DNA from: Flagellimonas maritima
GTDB lineage: Bacteria; Bacteroidota; Bacteroidia; Flavobacteriales; Flavobacteriaceae
NCBI RefSeq assembly: GCF_003269425.1
Contig: NZ_CP030104.1
Location: 1,731,501-1,795,500 of the forward strand
Length of the DNA: 64,000 bases
Direction of reading: 5' to 3'
Shown one piece after another: positions 60,187 through 64,000 of this stretch (positions are counted from its first letter, which is position 1; every line of letters begins with the position of its first letter). The translations under genes and the position numbers were made by a program. Under the pieces are notes generated by a model, which did no database searches, was not told the origin of the DNA, and saw only the letters and a program-made list of their open reading frames with translations.

Positions 60187-60840
60187 ATGTTGGATAAAAA
60201 CGGAATAGCAAGGCGAATTGCAAAAGAAGTCAAAGATGGTTACTATGTAAACTTGGGCATTGGTATACCTACACTTGTGGCAAATTTTGTAAGGGACGAT
60301 ATAAGTGTTGAGTTCCAAAGTGAAAACGGTGTATTGGGCATGGGTCCATTTCCGTTTGAAGGTGAAGAAGATGCAGATATTATAAACGCGGGAAAACAAA
60401 CCATAACCACGCTTCCCGGAGCATCTTTTTTTGATTCGGCCATGAGTTTTGGGATGATTCGTGGAAAACATGTGGACTTGACCATTTTAGGTGCTATGGA
60501 AGTTTCAGAAAATGGAGATATCGCCAATTGGAAGATTCCTGGCAAAATGGTCAAAGGAATGGGAGGTGCAATGGATTTGGTCGCATCTGCGGAGAATATA
60601 ATTGTTGCAATGATGCATACGAACAAAGCGGGAGTTTCAAAATTGCTCAAAGAATGTACTTTGCCATTAACTGGAGTGGGCTGTGTTAAAAAGATAGTGA
60701 CCAATCTCGCTGTAATGGAAGTTACACCAAAGGGGTTTGCACTTTTGGAAAGAGCTCCCGGAATTTCTGTTAGTGAAATAATTGATGCCACTGAAGGAAC
60801 TTTGATAGTAGATGGTGACATTCCAGAAATGAAACTGTGA
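60187..60840 (+). CDS. 3-oxoacid CoA-transferase subunit B
   Basis: 217 residues. GIPTLVANFV (~28-37), QSENGVLGMGPFP (~51-63) with the catalytic glutamate of CoA-transferases that forms the glutamyl-CoA intermediate, and KGMGGAMDLVAS (~120-131). It has its own start after the pseudogene remnant and no terminator between, so expression may still be linked to subunit A. Confidence 0.93.
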   Translation: MLDKNGIARRIAKEVKDGYYVNLGIGIPTLVANFVRDDISVEFQSENGVLGMGPFPFEGEEDADIINAGKQTITTLPGASFFDSAMSFGMIRGKHVDLTILGAMEVSENGDIANWKIPGKMVKGMGGAMDLVASAENIIVAMMHTNKAGVSKLLKECTLPLTGVGCVKKIVTNLAVMEVTPKGFALLERAPGISVSEIIDATEGTLIVDGDIPEMKL

Positions 60841-60972
60841 TAAATACCGATGAGTCTGTTTACAACAGAAAATTAAGGTTACACAACAAACTTTTTATCC
60901 AGCTATAAAATATAAGTAAGTTAGTATCATAATTACGCAGTCACCCCCGTTAACATCATAAAAATTTATACC

Positions 60973-61080
60973 ATGGCACCCAAATCAAACCAAACTTCAT
61001 TGGACGAAAATGTTCAAATTTACAGAAACGACTTTTTTACAGGATTTATGTTTTTGATTAAAAAGCTGTTTATGCTTTAA
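60973..61080 (+). CDS. 35-residue small protein ORF with its own terminator
   Basis: ATG 60973 to TAA 61080 encodes a 35-residue peptide with a polar N-half (APKSNQTSLDENVQIYRND) and a hydrophobic, aromatic C-half (FFTGFMFLIKKLFML). That composition could peripherally or terminally anchor it in the membrane. It is 25 bp from a clear terminator, so it is most likely a transcript of its own. I remember similar LDENxxxYRxDFFTGFMFLIKK peptides in flavobacteria but cannot name a family. The 60841-60972 stretch upstream shows nothing else I recognise. Confidence 0.6.
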   Translation: MAPKSNQTSLDENVQIYRNDFFTGFMFLIKKLFML

Positions 61081-61104
61081 ATTCAGTAAAAATTACGATT
61101 TTCA

Positions 61105-61138
61105 AGAGCCTGCAATATTGTTGGGCTCTTTTTTTTTT
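61105..61138 (+). terminator. rho-independent terminator after the small ORF
   Basis: AGAGCC and GGCTCT form a 6-bp GC-rich stem with a 13-nt loop, followed by about ten T. Confidence 0.85.
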
Positions 61139-61167
61139 CAATATTTTTAGCAAAGTAAAATTTTGAA

Positions 61168-61683
61168 ATGACCCTTGCTTGTCGTAGGTGTACAGTCATG
61201 GATTTAGATAATCTGATAAAAATTTCCAAAAGCACTTTTGCCACCGCTTTTGAAAAAGACAATAATGCTGAAGATTTTCAAAATTATGTTGAATCCGCTT
61301 TCAACAGAGAAAAGCTGCTCCAAGAACTGAGCAATAAGTATTCAAGATTTTATTTTGTGTTTGATGAGAAGCTGCTTGTCGGCTATTTCAAAATAAATCA
61401 AAGTAAGGCGCAGACGGATATCAGGGATATTAAATCAATCGAACTTGAACGTATTTATGTTATAGAAAAATATCAGGGAAAGTCTGTAGGCACTTGGATA
61501 TTAAAAACAGTATTGGAACTCGCCAAAAAAGATAACAAAGAATATGTTTGGTTGGGTGTATGGGAACATAATAAATCAGCAATCAGATTTTATCAAAAGC
61601 ATGGTTTCAGGAAATTTGGTACGCACACCTTTTTTGTAGGTACGGATAAACAAACAGATTGGTTATTGCGGTTAGACCTTTAA
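61168..61683 (+). CDS. GNAT family N-acetyltransferase
   Basis: A 171-residue GNAT. The acetyl-CoA motif A reads ELERIYVIEKYQGKSVGTWILKTVL (in parts ELERIYVIEKYQ and GKSVGTWIL, ~91-115), followed by YVWLGVWEHNKSAIRFYQKHGFRKFG (in parts), the C-terminal motif. The first 30 bp are poorly conserved, and ATG 61198 is an alternative start. Substrate unknown, perhaps a small amine or protein N-terminus. Its 3' end overlaps a convergent gene by 12 bp. Confidence 0.92.
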   Translation: MTLACRRCTVMDLDNLIKISKSTFATAFEKDNNAEDFQNYVESAFNREKLLQELSNKYSRFYFVFDEKLLVGYFKINQSKAQTDIRDIKSIELERIYVIEKYQGKSVGTWILKTVLELAKKDNKEYVWLGVWEHNKSAIRFYQKHGFRKFGTHTFFVGTDKQTDWLLRLDL

Positions 61684-61992
61684 AAGATTGTCCAAAAAAA
61701 GTATATCACCTTCGGCCTGCAATTTATGCGCAATAGAGTTTTCGTACGCAGCATGAATTAACAGTGAAATTGCCTTTGCATTTACTTTTGTTAGGCTATT
61801 TGTTCTATATATAACATCACGAATGGTCGAAAAGCTGACGTTACTTCTTATGGCAATATCAGCATAATCTTTCTTTGATGTATTTCTTCTTAAAATTATA
61901 GAAAGCCTTTCGCTAATTGGTTTTCCATAATCCTTATCCAAAAATATGTTCTCACTATTGATCACAAAGTCAAAATTTTTAATCGAACCCAT
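61672..61992 (-). CDS. HTH-like small regulator
   Basis: 106 residues. DYADIAIRSNVSFSTIRDVIYRTNSLTKVNAKAISLLI (in parts DYADIAIRSNVSFSTIRDVIYR and NSLTKVNAKAISL) fits a lambda-repressor-like HTH, but without clear relatives I can name. It is divergent from an S24-type XRE regulator and shares with it a gap with three palindromes, so the two could regulate each other. It overlaps the GNAT gene 3' end by 12 bp. Confidence 0.65.
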   Translation of the reverse strand: MGSIKNFDFVINSENIFLDKDYGKPISERLSIILRRNTSKKDYADIAIRSNVSFSTIRDVIYRTNSLTKVNAKAISLLIHAAYENSIAHKLQAEGDILFLDNLLKV

Positions 61993-62007
61993 TTTAAATG
62001 TGTTTAC

Positions 62008-62017
62008 GTTTTAAAAC
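62008..62017. promoter_or_regulatory. AT palindrome 1 of the divergent regulator promoter
   Basis: GTTTTAAAAC, perfect 10-bp palindrome, just upstream of the -33 element TTTG (62021-62024). Confidence 0.4.
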
Positions 62018-62020
62018 TAT

Positions 62021-62053
62021 TTTGATGGGGTCAAATCCTATTTTCTATATTTG
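62021..62053 (+). promoter_or_regulatory. canonical Bacteroidota promoter of the S24 regulator
   Basis: TTTG (62021-62024), 21 bases, then TATATTTG (62046-62053): an exact TTTG-N21-TAnnTTTG. It is the best full match in the window. The leader to ATG 62136 is about 77 nt. Confidence 0.75.
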
Positions 62054-62055
62054 AT

Positions 62056-62070
62056 TGTAATTCAATTACA
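62056..62070. promoter_or_regulatory. palindrome 2: operator over the transcription start
   Basis: TGTAATTCAATTACA, 7-bp perfect arms with one central base, starting 2 bases after the -7 box, hence over the predicted +1. Strong candidate autorepressor site. Confidence 0.6.
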
Positions 62071-62106
62071 GAAATGTGATTTTTTGCTGCGCAAGAATTT
62101 TTATGC

Positions 62107-62119
62107 GTAAAAATTTTAC
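62107..62119. promoter_or_regulatory. palindrome 3 in the leader of the S24 regulator
   Basis: GTAAAAATTTTAC, 6-bp perfect arms with one central base, 17 bases before the ATG at 62136 and spaced about 50 bp from palindrome 2, as palindrome 2 is from palindrome 1. Confidence 0.45.
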
Positions 62120-62135
62120 ACAATATAGTAATTAT

Positions 62136-62843
62136 ATGTACGCGATTAAACAATTACGACGTAAAAAAAACATGAGTCAATCAGATTTGGCCAAAGAAAT
62201 TGGTGTTAGCCTTAGAACCATACAGCTTTATGAAAAAAGAGATGCCAATATTCCTATCAAAAATCTTTCAAGAATTGCGGCATATTTCGATTTAAGCATA
62301 GCTGAACTATACCTACAAGAAGTTAACGAAAGCCAAGCAAGTTATTCGAAAAGAAAACCATTTACGAAAAGGGGGAGTGTATTTTACCCTCTAGATCACG
62401 GTAAATTTTCGGTAATGTTGCCATTGGTCTTAATGGAATACCAAAAAGACTATATTGAGTTTTTGACCAGTGACATTAAAGAAGAGAAAATTTTTCAAAC
62501 GGGATTTATTATCGATTTTATACCTGAAGAAACCTTAAGGGCATTTGAGGTCAAAGGTGATTCAATGAATGATAAGAGTATTGAAGGAATACCTAATAAA
62601 GCATTTGTTTTGGGAATGGAATTACAAAAAAATATGCTCAGCAACGCTCATAGTACAATCTGGAATAAAGCGTATATGTTGGTCTGTAAGGATAGAATTA
62701 TCTGTAAATGGCTTACAGGGTTTAATCCCGAAAAAAATACGGTCTATTGTCAAAATTTAAATAAGTCTCCAGAATATCAAGACTTTGAACTCGCCTTAGA
62801 TGATATTTTAAAGACGTTTGTAATAATCAAGAAACAGTTTTAA
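62136..62843 (+). CDS. XRE transcriptional regulator with S24 (LexA-like) domain
   Basis: 235 residues from ATG 62136. The N-terminal HTH_3 is clear (LRRKKNMSQSDLAKEIGVSLRTIQLYEKRDANIPIKNLSRIA in parts), and the C-terminal half is an S24 domain with FEVKGDSMND (~145-154; Ser nucleophile) and RIICKWLTGF (Lys). It resembles phage-type or stress repressors that self-cleave on RecA stimulation, though no clear Ala/Cys-Gly cleavage site is obvious between the domains. Longer starts (62103 or GTG 62076) exist but would include palindrome 3 as coding. Confidence 0.88.
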   Translation: MYAIKQLRRKKNMSQSDLAKEIGVSLRTIQLYEKRDANIPIKNLSRIAAYFDLSIAELYLQEVNESQASYSKRKPFTKRGSVFYPLDHGKFSVMLPLVLMEYQKDYIEFLTSDIKEEKIFQTGFIIDFIPEETLRAFEVKGDSMNDKSIEGIPNKAFVLGMELQKNMLSNAHSTIWNKAYMLVCKDRIICKWLTGFNPEKNTVYCQNLNKSPEYQDFELALDDILKTFVIIKKQF

Positions 62844-62848
62844 AGCTT

Positions 62849-63994
62849 CTAAATTCGATTTAGAATTTCAGCGGCTCGGTCCAATGTATCGTTTGTTTTG
62901 GCAAAACAAAAACGGAGTTGCTTATTATCTTGATTGTTTAAATTAAAGACCGAAACTGGAATGCTTGCCAATTTATGTTCTTTAACAAGTCTTTCCGCAA
63001 AATCTGTATCGGTCTCATTTGTAATTTCAGAATAATCGAGCAATTGAAAATATGTGCCGGATGATGGAGTTAACCGGAATCGTGATTCTCTGATAGCCTC
63101 TAAAAAATAATCTCGTTTTTCTTGATAAAATGAACTCAGATGGAGATAGTGCCGAGGCGTTTGCAAATAAGTGGCCAATGCCTTTTGAATGGGATGGTTT
63201 ATACAGAATACATTAAACTGATGTACTTTCTGGAATTCTTCCATTAAAACCTTTGGGGCAACACAATAACCAATTTTCCACCCGGTAACGTGGAATGTTT
63301 TTCCAAAGGAAGAGCAAATAATACTCCGTGACGCCAAATCTGGAAACTTGGAAACACTCTGATGAAATTTGCCATCAAAAACAATATGCTCGTATACTTC
63401 ATCGCTCAGCAATATAATATGGGTTCCTTTGAGAATATCCTGCAACCGAAGCATATCTTCTCTGGACCAAATAGTTCCGGATGGATTGTGCGGCGTGTTG
63501 ATAATCACCATTTTTGTATCACTGTTTATAGCAGATTCAAATTCTTTCCAGTCTACCTTAAATTCCGGACCGTTCAACTGAACGGGAACGACCGTGCCAC
63601 CAAATAGCTCAATCGTGGGTTCATAACAATCATAAGCGGGTTTCAGGACAATAACTTCGTCGCCTTGTTGGACAAAGGCAGAAATTGCAGTAAAAATGAC
63701 TTGTGTTGCACCCGCGGTAATCGTTATTTCAGATTCAGGATTGTATGATTTTCCATAAAGATTTTCTGTTTTTTCTGAAATAATTTCACGAAGTGAAAAA
63801 ATTCCTTGCATCGGGGCATATTGGTAATGGCCCGTTTTTATAGCTTTTTCCACCAGTTGTAAAAGTTGGGGGTCTAGAGAAAAATTTGGAAAGCCCTGGG
63901 ATAGGTTGACGGCCTTATGTTTATTGGCCATTTTACCAATATGGCTAAAAATATTAGTTCCCACATTGGGTAACTTTGAATTAATTTGCACCAT
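62849..63994 (-). CDS. methionine-type aminotransferase (YbdL-like, PLP class I)
   Basis: 381 residues, fold type I aminotransferase. LSQGFPNFSLDPQL (~residues 34-47), YAPMQGIFSLREII (~58-71), NTPHNPSGTIW (~165-175, PLP-binding Asn) and SSFGKTFHVTGWKIGY (~229-244) with the PLP lysine. It resembles E. coli YbdL methionine aminotransferase and kynurenine aminotransferases, converting methionine or aromatic amino acids to keto acids. The start is 63994, just inside the window edge, and the frame is complete. Confidence 0.92.
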   Translation of the reverse strand: MVQINSKLPNVGTNIFSHIGKMANKHKAVNLSQGFPNFSLDPQLLQLVEKAIKTGHYQYAPMQGIFSLREIISEKTENLYGKSYNPESEITITAGATQVIFTAISAFVQQGDEVIVLKPAYDCYEPTIELFGGTVVPVQLNGPEFKVDWKEFESAINSDTKMVIINTPHNPSGTIWSREDMLRLQDILKGTHIILLSDEVYEHIVFDGKFHQSVSKFPDLASRSIICSSFGKTFHVTGWKIGYCVAPKVLMEEFQKVHQFNVFCINHPIQKALATYLQTPRHYLHLSSFYQEKRDYFLEAIRESRFRLTPSSGTYFQLLDYSEITNETDTDFAERLVKEHKLASIPVSVFNLNNQDNKQLRFCFAKTNDTLDRAAEILNRI

Positions 63995-64000
63995 TATTTG

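Noticed and set aside
1..64000. CRISPR array, tRNA, rRNA or prophage
   Set aside because: No regularly spaced direct repeats, cloverleaf sequences with TTCnA arms, rRNA signatures or phage structural genes were found on reading both strands.

Overview
This 64 kb window is chromosomal DNA from a member of the Bacteroidota, almost certainly a Flavobacteriaceae. The evidence is an AT-rich sequence, little sign of Shine-Dalgarno motifs, repeated use of the Bacteroidota promoter -7 element TAnnTTTG, type IX secretion/gliding genes (sprE/porW and gldH), family-restricted proteins (DUF6341, DUF6427, DUF4254, DUF5687, DUF4292, HU-CCDC81-SPOR), and an ATP synthase operon without the beta and epsilon genes. 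An arsenosugar cluster and a sulfatase suggest, without proving, a marine lifestyle. I see no rRNA, tRNA, CRISPR array or complete insertion sequence.

Layout. 1-5.7 kb is the end of a surface-polysaccharide cluster (unknown 337-residue protein, formyltransferase-like protein, polysaccharide deacetylase, WecG-like and WecA-like transferases, UDP-glucuronate decarboxylase). 5.7-9.9 kb holds purD, lineage-specific membrane proteins and a DUF4254/GT9 pair. 9.8-15.2 kb is an arsenosugar-type locus: a TetR regulator, ArsS radical SAM enzyme, CMD/peroxidase-like protein, TIGR04282-type glycosyltransferase and a divergent patatin-like phospholipase. Three copies of one 18-bp palindromic site (ACCGAC-N6-GTCGGT) lie upstream of tetR and in the glycosyltransferase/patatin gap. 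A repeat-flanked orphan gene sits inside this locus. 15.3-21.4 kb carries a ferredoxin-type reductase, a DUF5687 ABC exporter, a MITE-like element, a three-gene minus-strand operon and a GlxA-type regulator.

21.5-30.5 kb is a compact block running sprE/porW, bactofilin, atpI, a small membrane gene, then atpB-E-F-H-A-G. 30.5-32.2 kb is an orphan sulfatase. 32.4-39.4 kb is an envelope operon (flippase, dut, nucleotidyltransferase, TPR protein, DUF4292 lipoprotein, EnvC-like protein, aldo/keto reductase). 39.4-46.5 kb holds a thioesterase, a SPOR protein, dprA, a TonB-plug/MG2 protein, trpS and plsC. 46.5-52.5 kb is a signalling region: two adjacent LytS-type kinases, one with a degenerate ATP-binding site, then a probable surface lipoprotein, an ECF sigma factor and a protein with both an inner-membrane anchor and an outer-membrane barrel. 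52.6-59 kb is recA, trhO, ricT, gldH and a class A PBP. 59-64 kb has a CoA-transferase whose two subunit genes are separated by a decayed four-helix-bundle gene, a 35-codon small ORF, a GNAT enzyme, a divergent regulator pair with palindromic operators, and a methionine-type aminotransferase.

The items most worth a second look are the TetR/arsenosugar/patatin regulon, the sigma factor with its envelope-spanning partner, the kinase/pseudokinase pair, a 7-bp tandem repeat inside gldH that could switch the frame, and the palindrome-studded promoter of the S24-type regulator.
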